64,000 bases of DNA from Elymus sibiricus (lineage: Eukaryota; Streptophyta; Magnoliopsida; Poales; Poaceae), in the NCBI GenBank assembly GCA_039707655.1, contig CM077672.1, forward strand, positions 458,468,390 through 458,532,389, in the 5' to 3' direction. This document shows, one piece after another, positions 1 through 11,043 of the stretch (the stretch's first letter is position 1; every line of letters starts with the position of its first letter). The translations under genes were made by a program, and so were the position numbers. Under the pieces are notes generated by a model. It was not told the origin of the DNA. It saw only the letters and a list, made by a program, of their open reading frames with translations, and made no database searches.

Positions 1-199
1 AAAACACTTTACACCTATGGCATACCGGTGTAAAATATGCTTCGCTTGTGGTATAGCCTGATGTCCAACGGATCTGACAACTTCAGCTCCGTGTGTATCT
101 TTTCATATCCTCGCATTTTCATGCTTTCACAAAATTCATATTTTGTGTGGACTTGGCTTTGTATATATGTGAATCACAGGTCAAACCTTGATTCCTCAG

Positions 200-545
200 A
201 CTGAGCTATGGAGCAACTATCTGCAATAGTGTCCCATTGACCAAAGCCATCTTGGAACCATACTAAGTTCATGAATGAACTATATGATTCAACATCTTCT
301 TTGTCGCTTCCAAAGCGTCAACATACTTAGCCATTTGTTATAGAATCCGCCACAGTAACCTGTTTGGAACAATTTCCAACTACCGTGCCACCATATTGTG
401 TATTACACAAAACCCTTAACTTAAATCGAAAATCGCATGGAGAATTGGTGAAGACTGTATCGATGTAACTACTTACAACGAGCACTTCATAATCTCCGCT
501 TGCGAGAAAACATGTCATCGGTGCTACTTTAGTACTCAATGACAT
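200..545 (-). pseudogene. Copia RNase H remnant of copy A
   Basis: Read on the minus strand, the frame from 545 contains SGDYEVLVVSSYIDT and later GNCSKQVTVADS, which resemble the Copia RNase H stretch with its SSKQDTVADSTTEAEY core. Stops and a frameshift follow: the segment equivalent to FIHEL in intact elements is out of frame with the core. The same stops occur in copy B near 51180-51230. The piece cannot encode a working enzyme. Confidence 0.65.
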
Positions 546-2209
546 TTTTCACTGTTGTCCCATGATCAGTACTTTGATCACTTTGGTATCTATACTCGCA
601 ACAGCTTGGGAGTATTGGACATATCTGGTTGTTTTACATACCATGAAATACATGATTAATCCAAACACGAAAGTGTGTGGAATCTCCATCATGTATTTTG
701 CTCATCAGTGTTTTGGGACACCGAGTCTTGCAAAACTCTTTCCATGTGACTTCGGCAAGAATCACTCCTTGGCGTTCTTATGCTAAACTGTTTTTAACAT
801 CTTGTCAATATGTATTTTTGGCTTTAGCTCTATCAGGCAATTTTATCTCGCAGATAATTATGCCTAATACCGAGGCTATTTAGCCCAAGCACTTCATCGA
901 AAAACCTTTTTCAATGAAGTACTAATTCGTGTCAAGAAATTTATATTATTTCCAATCAACAATGTGTCAAGCGCACAAAGTTTTTAGAAATATTATTATG
1001 CTCCCACTTACTTTCTTGAAACCACAAGCATCTTTGTTATCCATTGATGAAATCAAACTCTTTCGACTATTTCATCAAAAACGAAGATTCCAACTCCATT
1101 TTGCTCTCTTCTGTCCATTGCTGGAACTCTGAAGTTTGCATACTTACTAGCATCCTCTGGATTGAGAAAATACTTTGGACTGTATCACATGCAAGTCCTA
1201 GGTTGCATTTCCATCACATGGAAATCCTTTTGGCATCCATGTATCATATCTCAAGATTGAAATATGTATTAATTGCTAGTTTAACCCGATATGACTTTAA
1301 GCATCGCTACGGTGAGACAATCTCATCGTAGTCAACTCCTTGAATTTGTTATTGCAACAAGTCGAGCTTTATGGATAAAACATTTTATCCACATCAGTTT
1401 ATAGTTCCATTAATGTTCGTTAGACTCCAAGTCTTCCGAAGGGTTTATCAAGATAAAATCTTGAATCATTTATATGGAAACTATCTCGGATTATATTGGC
1501 ATTTAGCCAATTCCGGAGTCAGGGCCCATCAACGCTCCCTTGTGTATCGTAGGTATACTGTTCTCTAACAACAATATCTCGCTTGCGCACCTGAGAGGTT
1601 TGCACGAGTTTTGCCTACGTGGTTCAGTTGCAAGTTCGACCGAAGTACATACATCTCATGTAGAGGCTTCGTATCAGTCGCAATAGGAAACTCTGGAATT
1701 ACTTCCAAGGTTTCTTTCCTTTGATCTGATGACGAAGATACTGTTATCTCGTCGAGTCGCACTGTCCTCCCACTCACCTTTTTGCAAGAACCATTTTCTT
1801 CAAAAGCATACCGTTCTTTGTGGAAAAACTTTTTGCCTCGGTACAGTGGTGGGGGAATACCCAATAACTAGGGATAACCTACAAAGTAGCACTTGTCTGA
1901 TTTGGAATAGGTTTGTAAATATTTTACACAATCCCCATATTCCAAATGTTTAAGAAAAGACATAACATGCTTGGGGTTACCATACCATGGCGTCATTTCA
2001 ACAGATCTGATGGTGCTCTTTTCAGTGTAAAAACCGCAGTCTCTAAAGCATTACTTTTAAAAGGGATAATGGCAAATTGATTTATGTCATCTTTGATCTT
2101 ACCATGTCATAAATGGTTTGATTACATCTTCACGGATATTCCACTCACAGTGGTGCTCCGTGAGGTGTAAGTTATGAAACTCTTTTCACAACTCATCAGA
2201 CATTCGCTA

Positions 2210-2546
2210 AACTTGTAACTCAAATATTCCTTTCCACAATCAAATTGCAGAAACATAATTCTCTTGTTACAATAATTTCTACTTTATTTTGAAAACCTTT
2301 TGAATGATTTCAAAAGATCCAGACTTACGTCTCATCAAGTAAATATCCATATATCTACTTGAGTCATTTCTGAAGATAGATAAATCCACTGCTAGCAACA
2401 ACATTTATTGGACTACATACATCAAAATGTATGATCACCAATAAGTTCGTTGCTAGTTCCTTATGGCCTGTGAACGGTATTTTAGTCACTTCACTTTTCG
2501 GAGGAAAGTTGCAAGTGTCAGATGATTCATAATCAAACGACTTCAA
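2210..2546 (-). pseudogene. Copia GAG-pre-integrase/integrase remnant of copy A
   Basis: The minus-strand frame ending at 2364 contains IPFTGHKE, then IIHFDVCSPINVVASSGF. This resembles the Copia integrase entry, where a pre-integrase Cys motif is followed by HTDVCGPM and a GGY(V/R)YF motif. It stops at LQK and continues in another frame with the YSRYGY-like segment around 2345. The homologous stop and frameshift are present in copy B at 49134. The piece is non-functional. Confidence 0.7.
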
Positions 2547-2664
2547 AATCCATCATTATGGAATTTCTCCATGCGGGTTTCTCCAATGTGACCAAATGCA
2601 GTGCCACACATGTGTGGTATTCTATTAGTCTTGCGACATTTAGCGTCAGTGTTATGGATGTATC

Positions 2665-3020
2665 ATATTACCATCAATATTCATAACATACATCCCATTC
2701 ATGGTGGAAATATGGCCCTTATGTTATTCATAACACTGAACAACAATTGTTCTTTTATGAACAACCATTTTGCAACAAACATTATGCAATTGGATAGAGT
2801 GTGTAAAACTATAAAATGAATTATGAAAGTAAATACAAAGGTAATGTATTATTATCAATATTCATAACATATGTCTCATTCACAATGAAAGTATGGCCCT
2901 TATGTTATTCATAACACCGAACATCAAAAGTTCTCTTATGAACAACCTTCTTGCAAGATACCTTATGCAATGGGCTAGAGTGTATGAAACTCTAAAATGA
3001 ATCATGAAAATAAATACATA
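2665..3020 (-). repeat. Two-copy ~180 bp tandem repeat inside copy A
   Basis: Two diverged tandem units, about 2671-2826 and 2857-3012, each contain CAATATTCATAACATA, GGCCCTTATGTTATTCATAACAC and a run ending near TGAAAGTAAATACA. The homologous region of copy B (48321-48840) holds three units. Confidence 0.8.
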
Positions 3021-3422
3021 GGTAATACACCAATGGAAGGTATAGTAACATTTACTATATTCCCAGCGCGTATCCGAACCTCACTCTGGCAAGTCATTTA
3101 GGCCGTAGTAGTTCTTGCATCGAGTCGCAATAGAATGCAATCAAGCGGGTATCTCTGTGATCAACTCACAATACCCAAGAATCAGTGATTAACATGTTTA
3201 ATCATAATTCCCAAGCGTCTACCGCGCAATCAAAAAGGGTGCATCATAAGGGATAAACATCTCAGGCAATTCATAATAGCATAATATGGTATAGTCCTTT
3301 CTGACGGAGAAGTCTTTTATTTCTTCGTCTTCGGCATTCGCGTCGGTGTTCACCTTTGCGAAGTTTGCCACCACCTTGTCGATGCACCAGATGATATTGC
3401 TATCTCTATAGCTAATAAAATA

Positions 3423-4077
3423 GAGAAAATTCCTTATTTGACACTATCGCAAAATCTGCTTCCTTATTTGACACTGGAAAAGTTTTTCTTCCCTATTTGA
3501 CACCAGGCCTAAATTTTATTCCCTATATGACACTTCCGTCCATTTTGAGCCAAAATGACACCTGAAAAGACCCTTTCGCCCCTCATGTGGTATGTGTGTG
3601 TGCGGGGCAGTAGCGCACACACGCAGCATCAGTGCGAGGGCAGTAGCACACACGCAACAACACATACACACGCAGCAACACACACGCACGCGCACACACA
3701 CGCAGCAACACACACGCACGCGCGCACACACACAGCAGCACACACGCACGAAGCACACACACACGCACGCAGCACACACGCATGCAGCACACACGCATGC
3801 AGCACACACACATGCAGCAGAACACACACACACACACGCAGCAGCAGTAGCACACATGTGCGCGTGCACACACACACGCAACAGCACACATGCGCGTGCA
3901 CACAAACATACCACATGAGGGCAAAAGGGTCTTTTCAGGTGTCATTTAGGCTCAAAATGGACGGAAGTGTCATATAGGGAATAAAATTGAGGCCTGGTGT
4001 CAAATAGGGAAGAAAAACTTTTCCAGTGTCAAATAAGGAATCAGATTTTGAAGTAGTGTCAAATAAGGAATTCTCTC
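3423..4077. mobile_element. Mutator-like foldback MITE with CA-rich core
   Basis: This 655 bp insertion has long terminal inverted repeats of about 170 bp (3423-3595 against 3905-4077). They begin GAGA(A/G)AATTCCTTATTTG and carry repeated TTATTTGACAC-type motifs. It is flanked by a perfect 9 bp duplication, AATAAAATA (3414-3422 and 4078-4086). Copy B has the empty site near 46775-46795, where TTATTTTATTAGC is uninterrupted. A 9 bp duplication and long inverted repeats fit the Mutator superfamily. There is no transposase, so the element is non-autonomous. The core 3596-3904 is a microsatellite-like mix of CA, GCAGCA and CACGCACG. Confidence 0.85.
3596..3904. repeat. Compound CA/GCAGCA/CACGCACG microsatellite
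   Basis: This low-complexity core of the foldback element is open in several frames on both strands, giving His/Thr-rich or Cys/Val-rich conceptual peptides. These are composition artefacts, not genes. Confidence 0.9.
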
Positions 4078-4778
4078 AATAAAATAAGTGCATTACTTAA
4101 GATTGACACGCAGGTCATTAAAGTGACAATCATATGGCTCCAGCCATCATGCTGAATCATGACACGCAGGTCATGTTAATTTTACATCATATAGTCATCT
4201 CATACATAATCAAATTAATGTGAGAACTGCTATACCACATCACATGCACATCCTGCAAAACCAAGTTAGACGCCTCTAATCGGTTTATACAAAATTTCAT
4301 TTTACGTGGCTTCTAAGGTTTCGAAGCAAACCGAAGCTACCAACGTCCATCATCAAGTATGATTATTCAAGTCGCTAGATTAACTTTGCGGGGTGTATGA
4401 AACACGAGATAATAAAATCTCGAGCCCCATACTGAACTTCGTCATACGCATGACCCCCATGCAGATCATATCTGCATTGCCCTTTTGTCTGCGAAATTTC
4501 ATCTTTCTCTCTAACTATGGTGGAATTCAAAGAACTGTTAGCACTTCATTGATCAATCAGGATCGCGGATTGCCAGAACTTTGAAACTCCACCATGCTGT
4601 TATCAAGATCAGAAATATGCAAATTCAGGGGAAGCAACAAGAACATCGGGTAACAGATTTCATCTGCTACCCGCACAAATAATTATCAGCAGTAGAACTC
4701 ATCTACTACAAATTATATTGTGCAACACCCATACATCTCTATGTATTCTAGATCGTAACCTGCATCTACGCATAGCAC

Positions 4779-4793
4779 GGCTCATGATGCCAC
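4779..4793 (-). other. Primer binding site of copy A
   Basis: On the minus strand GTGGCATCATGAGCC directly follows the 5' LTR. It resembles the Copia initiator-Met tRNA site TGGTATCAGAGC and matches copy B apart from one base. Confidence 0.75.
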
Positions 4794-6925
4794 TGTAGGG
4801 GAACGCAGCAGAAAACAAAAAATTTCCGACCTACGCACCAGCCCAGGACCACTATGGAGACTGCATACAAGGTTTGATCTTTTCGTTACCGACTCGTAGC
4901 GCAACGGAAGTAGAGTCGATGACAATCGGTGGTGCAGATCCCCGCAGCTAGGATTTTACAACCTCCCAACTGCGAGGATGTTCTCCCTCGTCTGCCCCTC
5001 GGACAGCCCTCTGGGAGGCAGTCGGACAGTCCCTCGGACGGTGTCACGGACAGCCCTTCGGGAGGACGCTCGAAACTCAGACGGTCACTCGGACAGCCCT
5101 TCGGGAGGACCCTTGAAACTAGGATGGTCACTCGGGCAGCCCTTCGGGAGGCACTCTCGAACTAAGACCGAAACTATGATCTCTCTACGGAGTTGCACAC
5201 ATACGGTGTCATCTATCCGGCAAGGCTTCGCCGTCCAGAACTAGTTCCCACCAGAACCCAGACAGCCTTTCGGCTCTACGAAACTCTTTTCGTGGGAGGG
5301 AGAGAAGAAGCCAGATCATGCATGGCACTTTTATGTGAGAAAAGGAGTGAGTGTGGAGAGCACCTCTCCACCTCTATTTATAGGAAAACCAAGGGGTAGG
5401 ATTGGCACACAAAAAACCCCAAAATGCCCATGCAAATGGCACACATGAAGGGCATAATGGGGAGGCAAAGGAGCTCCATGGAGGAGCATCCTTGGCCGGC
5501 CACCCCCTTGTGGGACCCTCCCAAAAGGGGTTCCTTAGTCCCTAAGTCTTTCCTTTTAGAAGCTTGACAAAAGCCCTAAAAGGTGGCTTTCCAAAAATAA
5601 CCCAAAAAGCACTTTCACTATTCACGAAAACATTTTTCCGCGACCGTTAAATCCAAAAATATTTCTATGGGTCTTAGAAAAATTCCAGTACCCACTAAAA
5701 TGATTTTGGACGCGTTCCGAAACAATCCCGGATTAGTGATTTTCATCTGCGAAAAGCAAACAAAACGGTTCCGGCAGCTCCGGAACATTTCCGGGTTTTT
5801 TCCCCGAAAAATCCCAGAAGTTCCCAGAACAATTCTGGCACCCTCCAAGAATTTCCAGGCATGTGCCGCAACCAATTTGACTTAATGGTATACCCTGAAA
5901 CAACTTTTCAGTTTTACCGAAACTATTCCGGTGTTCTCTCTCCGGAACTTTTCCGCTGTCTCCGAAACTTTCCGGTGACTATCTCTCAGACTCCCTGTCT
6001 AGTATTCAGCAGATAGATGACCCTTAAGCGTGTGACCCTATAGGTTCGGTGAAGTATAGACATGACCGGAACACTTTCCGATAAATGATCCACATCGGAG
6101 CCGTGGACACCCATATTGACCCCTATACCCACACGAATAAAAATTCGAGTGAACCTCCAGTTGTCGTGTGCTATTCCTATTGCTTCGCGATATGTTACAA
6201 ATACTCGAGGTGAGAATCATCGGCATCCCCGTGGATCAACACTTGTCCACAATGCCAGTTACCTCGTTACCGGTTTTGTTTTCTTTTCTCGTTTCTGTGT
6301 TCTGGCATCCCTGTGATCAAATCACATTGTGGCTGGCCAGACAATGATGGATACCGTAACACCGAGAGGGCCCAGAGATATCTCTCCATCGTCGGAGGAG
6401 CAAATCCCAATCTTGAGCTATCAAGTCCCTTGACATACTTTTCCATGAACCCGTAAGCCGCGTAATAGCCACCCATTTACGGATGACGTTTAACAAACCC
6501 CAATGTTCATGAAGCAAGCATGAAGAAACTCGATACTCTCATGGTCTAAGGAATTTATGCAAACATTAACTTTCTCTGTGTTATTAACCATTAACTTGTG
6601 ACGAATGTATCTCATAGCATAACATCAATTGGGTCGATTCAACACAAGTGTTCTCCTAACATTGTGCCCTCAAAGTTGCCAGCATAGTCATGCCCATGAT
6701 CAAGAAAACAGAACCATCATGCAACACTTGAGCTAGTCTTAGAGGCCAGACTAGGAATACTTTTTACCGTTTATTATTCCACACGTGCATATGAGTCTTC
6801 CTCCGAGCCTCGTGTTTATTGTAGACTCGAGAACCATAGCAGTTATAGCATGGAACATAAACATAATTACGAACATGGGGAGAAATAATAACATTTATTT
6901 TTGCCTCTAGGGCATATCTCCTACA
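4794..6925 (-). repeat. 5' LTR of Copia copy A
   Basis: The LTR is 2132 bp and runs TGTAGGAG...CCCCTACA on the minus strand. It contains the same R/U5 subrepeats as copy B (CCTCCCGAAGGGCTGTCCG, around 4990-5160) but only one copy of the ~179 bp U3 segment that is duplicated in copy B. The region 5350-5590 (plus strand) has extra sequence compared with copy B. Confidence 0.88.
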
Positions 6926-7979
6926 TTGAGTCCATAGGAAAGCCAATACTATTAAAAGGGGATGAGGTTTTGATCATGACTTAATTGCTCAAATGCTTGA
7001 TGATATTGCTCCAAAAACCCTCAACCATTTTCTCCAACTCATATATGTCCAAACCCTAAAAGTCCATCTCGTCCCACCGAAATACATCCATCTGGACCCA
7101 CCGAGATGATCCTATACACTGCCGCAGCCAAACCCTAGACTTTCGGTCTCACCGAGATGACAATCAGTCTCATCGATTTGCACTGACCAAGTTTCTGTAA
7201 GCCAGTTGTTTCACTTCGGAATCACCGAGTTGAAATGATAGAAATTACCGAAATGAAGTCTTGCTTGAGTCATCACATTTCGGTCCCAACGAGATTCTTG
7301 ATTCGGTCTCACCTAAACGCCAAACGGTCAAGTCTTTTACACAGGTCGGTCTCACCGAGATTTCCGATCGGTGTCACCGAGTTGGGTCAAAAGCTTGTAA
7401 CGGTTGGATTTTTGGTGAAGGCTATTTATACCCCTCCACCCCCATTCACTCTCTAAGAGAGCCATCAGAACAAACCTACACTTCCACCATTCATTTTCTG
7501 AGAGAGAACCACCTACTCATGTGTTGAGATCAAGAGATTCCAATCCAACCATTTGAATCTTGATTTCTAGCCTCCCCAAGTTGCTTTCCACTTCAATCCC
7601 CTCTCCTACCAAAGCCAAATCTGTGAGAGAGTGATTGAGTGTTGAGGAGACTATCATTTGAAGCACAAGAGCAAGGAGTTCATCATCAACAATATCGTCT
7701 ATTACCTTTTGGAGAGTGGTGTCTCCTAGATTGGTTAGGTGTCACTTGGGAGCCTCCAAGATCATGTGGAGTTGAACCAAGGAGTTTGTAAGGGCAAGGA
7801 GATCGCCTACTTCATGAAGATCTACCCGAGTGAGGCTAGTCCTTCGTGGACGTAAGCTATGGTGGAATAGACAAGGTTGCTTCTTCGTGGACCCTTCGTG
7901 GGTGGAGCCCTCCATGGACTCGCGCAGCCGTTACCCTCCGTGGGTTGAAGTCTCCATCAACGTGGACGTACGATAGCAC
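6926..7979 (+). mobile_element. Unclassified Triticeae repeat fragment
   Basis: The fragment is rich in CGGTCTCACCGAGA-like words (7070-7390), followed by a promoter-like stretch with TATTTATACC at about 7426, then an unspliced leader-like region full of GTGGA/GAGCCTCC phrases. No protein domain can be read. It is interrupted at 7979 by the Sabrina-like LTR. I recognise it as a repeat type common in wheat but cannot name its family. Confidence 0.55.
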
Positions 7980-9523
7980 TGATACGTCTCCACTGTATCT
8001 ATAATTGTTTATTGTTCCATGCTATTATATTAGCAATCTTGGATGTTTTATATGCATTTATATGCTATTTTATATCATTTTTTTGGACTAACCTATTAAC
8101 CCAGTGCCTAGTGCCAGTTACTGTTTTCTGCTTGTTTTTGGTTTCCAGAAAATCAGTACCAAACGGAGTCCAAACGCTACAAAACTTTTTGTCGATTTCT
8201 TTCTGGACAAAAGAGACCTTAGAAGCTTCGGAGGAGATCAGACGGCAAACGAGGAGACGGCAAGGCAAAAGGGCGCGCGCCCTGTTACCTTGTGGGCCCC
8301 ACCTGGTTCTGTCTGACCTAATTCCACTTCTATAAATTCTTAAATATTGGGAAACCCCCAGACAGCCTCCCAAAATAACTTTTCCGCCGCCGCAAGCTTC
8401 TGTTCTTCCGCGATCCCATCTGGAGGCCTTTTCCGGTACTCTGCCGGAGGGGGAATCGATCACGGAGGGCTTCTACATCAACCTTGCTATCCTACCGATG
8501 ATGCGTGAGTAGTTCACCACAGACCTACGGGTCCATAGCTAGTAGCTTGACGGCTTCTTCTCTCTCTTTGATCTTCAATACAATGTTCTCCTCGCTCTTT
8601 TTGGAGTTCTATTCGATGTAATCTTCTTTTGCGGTGTATTTGTTGAGATCCGATGAATTGTGGGTTTATGATCTGAATATTCATGAGAAGTAATTGAGTC
8701 TTTTCTGAACTTTATTATGCATGATTTTTATAGCTTTGTATTTCTCTCTGATCTATCCGTTTGGTTTGGCCAACTAGATTGATTTATCTTAAGTGGGAGA
8801 GATGCTTTGTAATGGGTTCAATCTTGCGGTGCTCTATATCCCAGTGACAAAGTATGGGACAAGACACGTATTTGTATTGTTGCCATTAAGGGTAAAATGA
8901 TGGGGTTTATTCATATTGATTGGGTTTACTTTGTCTACATCATGTCATCTTGCTTAAGGCGTTACTCTATTTTTATTAACTTAATACCCTAGATGCATGC
9001 TGGATAGCGGTCGATGGGTGGAGTAATAGTAGTAGATGCAGGCGGGAGTCGGTCTACTTGTCTCAGACGTGATGCATATATACATGATCATTGCCTTGAA
9101 TATCGTCATAACTATGCGCTTTTCTATCAATTGGCCAACAGTAATTTGTTTACCCACCGTATGCTATGTGTTCGAGAGAGAAGCCTCTAATGAAAATTAT
9201 GGCCCTCGGGTCTATTTTAAATAAAACTAAAACTAAAATATACTTGCTGCAATTTATTTACTTTTATTTTGTTTTGCAATTTATCTATATACCACTACAA
9301 GATTTAATCCTTGCAAGTAACGAGTTCAAGGGGATTGACAACCCTCTTGCCCGCGTTGGGTGCAAGTATTTGCTTTTGTGTGTGCATGTGCTGTTCACGA
9401 GGCTTTGCATGATTCTCCTATTGGTTCGATAACCTTGGTTCTCACTGAGGGAAATACTTATCTCTACTGTACTGCATCTCCTCTCCTCTTCAGGGAAAAT
9501 CCCAACGCAGCTCACAAGTAGCA
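7980..9523 (+). repeat. 5' LTR of Sabrina-like element
   Basis: The LTR is 1544 bp, from TGATACG to ...AAGTAGCA, followed 11 bases later by the primer site. It contains a GAGGGCTTCTACATCAACC leader phrase near 8465 and a GATGCATGCTGGATAGCGG phrase near 8990. Short shadow frames in it are not genes. Confidence 0.8.
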
Positions 9524-9534
9524 GGAAGAATTTC

Positions 9535-9552
9535 TGGCGCCGTTGCCCAGGA
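9535..9552 (+). other. tRNA-Asp type primer binding site
   Basis: TGGCGCCGTTGCCCAGGA matches the common plant Gypsy primer site TGGCGCCGTTGCC; the last bases differ from the usual GGGGA. Confidence 0.75.
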
Positions 9553-9709
9553 GACATCATCAAAACCTATCAAGTACCTTCACACAAACTATCATCTACT
9601 TGCTCTACTTTTTATTTGCCTTTGCCTCTCGTTTTCATCTCCACCACTTCTCATAAAAATACAAAAACACAAAAATATTTTAGTTTGCTTGTTTGCTTGC
9701 TTTGCCACT

Positions 9710-10361
9710 ATGGCTAGTTCTTTGCTCATTGCTTGTACTCCCGAGAATGAAGTGCTTAATTTTAAACAAAGGGGAGGAGAAAGCTTAAAAGATGCTTGGT
9801 ATAGGATTTGCGATGCTCAAAATAGATCAACTCGTAAGCAATCCACCACTGTTCTGCTTCGCAATTTTTATATTGGTGTTACTACTTGGTATAGATTTGT
9901 GCTAGACACTATTACCGAAGGGAATTTCTTGAGTAGTCACCCTAATGATGCTTTCAATGCTATGGGAAATTTGGTAGGATCACCACCTATCACTATTAAT
10001 GAAATGGCATTGACTTTGGAACATGTTATGCGAAGATTAGAAGCTATTGAAAATAAAATGCCTACTGTAGAACATATTGAGAATTTAGACAAAAAGGTTC
10101 ACAATCAATTTACTCAATTTGGGTCTAAGGTAGGAATTACATTAAAAATGTTAAAGGAGAAGGAACCAATTATTAATGAAAGGGTGGAACAAAGTCCCGC
10201 TAGAATTGATAAGTTGGAAGAAATTATTAATAACTTGGGTTTTGTTTTTTTCTTCTGTTAAGACTATTGAGAGGACTCCTCCTCTTAAGAATTCCAAGTT
10301 TATGTATGTTCCTAAGAATAAGGGTGCCACATCTAGTAAAGGAAATGAGGATCTTAAATAA
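9710..10361 (+). pseudogene. gag-like gene of Sabrina-like element, frameshifted
   Basis: ATG at 9710 opens MASSLLIACTPENEVL and runs 183 codons to a stop at 10261. The sequence includes FKQRGGESLKDAWYRICDAQ, a retroelement gag signature (a long coil rich in Leu, Glu and Lys), and a C-terminal coil LEEIINNLG. At a T-rich tract (about 10240-10258) the frame shifts into a stop. The expected continuation, KTIERTPPLKNSKF, is found in the other frame up to a stop at 10361. It therefore looks like a gag gene broken by a homopolymer slip, or a non-autonomous element with only gag. Confidence 0.7.
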
Positions 10362-10610
10362 TTAGCTTGCACCCCAACTTCATTGATATAATAAAGGAAC
10401 CTATTTATGAAAGCAAATTCCTCAACTTTGTCCCTAGGAGTGTGATAATTAAAAACTCATATGCTAAACCTCCTAGGAAGCATGGATGTATAATTGAGGA
10501 ATTGGATGTGAAGGACGATAATACTTGAAACAATGCATTATGCCTAGCTAGGGGCATAAAACAATAGCGCTTGTTGGGAGGCAACCCAATAAACCAGCGC
10601 TGTAAACAAA

Positions 10611-11030
10611 GACTACTACTCCGCATGGCGCTCGTTGATCTCCGCCACCTCCTCCATGTCCAGCTCACGCTCGACGACCTCCTGGGGAAGAGGCTCCATG
10701 GCATCCATCGCCACATAGTCGACAAGCATCTCGGCGTCCGCGTGAGACAACTCTTTGGAAAAGGCCGCCACGAGCTGGGCATGGCTGGCCGCGGTCCAAG
10801 CGTGGCTGGCCTCCATCTAGGCTAGGAAGGCCGCCGACGAACGGACGACTGCTCGAGCACTTTCGATGATTGCCAACTCTTCGGACATGGGTTGTCGACT
10901 GGTGTCCAATAAGGCCGCTGTGATTTATGCGGTGACCGCCACGACCTAGGCGTGGGCGGCCTTCATCAAGGCTAAGGCCGCCGAGGAACAGACATCTGCT
11001 GTGTCGTTCTCTCTTTACTTGAAGCATTAC
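10611..11030 (-). other. GC-rich repeat-derived fragment with acidic frame
   Basis: Composition changes sharply from the AT-rich Sabrina body. On the minus strand 10616-10816 reads an acidic peptide with SKELSHADAEMLVDYVAMDAM and EVVERELDMEEVAEI, and the same GCC-rich phrase recurs at 10820-11000. I recognise no domain. It looks like a decayed transposon-carried coding segment, but the family is unknown. Confidence 0.35.
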
Positions 11031-11043
11031 CAGTGTTGAAGCA

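Larger units (their letters stand above)
1..6925 (-). mobile_element. Copia LTR retrotransposon, copy A (3' end off window)
   Basis: This is a reverse-oriented LTR element. Its outer end, read on the minus strand, starts TGTAGGAGATATGCCC at 6925, and the 5' LTR ends at 4794 next to a Met-tRNA-type primer site. The internal region 1-4793 is collinear with copy B (46061-51534), and position 1 matches copy B about 50 bases before its 3' LTR, so the 3' LTR of copy A lies just left of the window. The internal domain shows only broken pieces of integrase and RNase H and no long reading frame. LTR identity to copy B is roughly 85-90% by eye. The LTR opening resembles the Angela/WIS/BARE group, but the exact family name is not assigned. 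The 5 bases after the outer end, TTGAG (6926-6930), are the expected target duplication; its partner is outside the window. Confidence 0.9.
7980..10610 (+). mobile_element. Sabrina-like Gypsy retrotransposon, truncated
   Basis: The 5' LTR, primer site and gag region are present. The element ends abruptly near 10610, where unrelated GC-rich sequence begins, so pol and the 3' LTR are missing. The LTR opening TGATACGTCTCCA, the TGGCGCCGTTGCC primer site and the late phrase GCGCTTGTTGGGAGGCAACCC (10568-10588) are typical of this very abundant Triticeae Gypsy group. The name Sabrina is from memory and tentative; the class call is firm. The target duplication expected on the left is AGCAC (7975-7979). 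Confidence 0.8.

Noticed and set aside
3516..3977. Long His/Thr-rich and Cys/Val-rich frames on both strands
   Set aside because: They are produced by the CA/GCAGCA microsatellite core of the foldback element; overlapping frames on both strands are all open.
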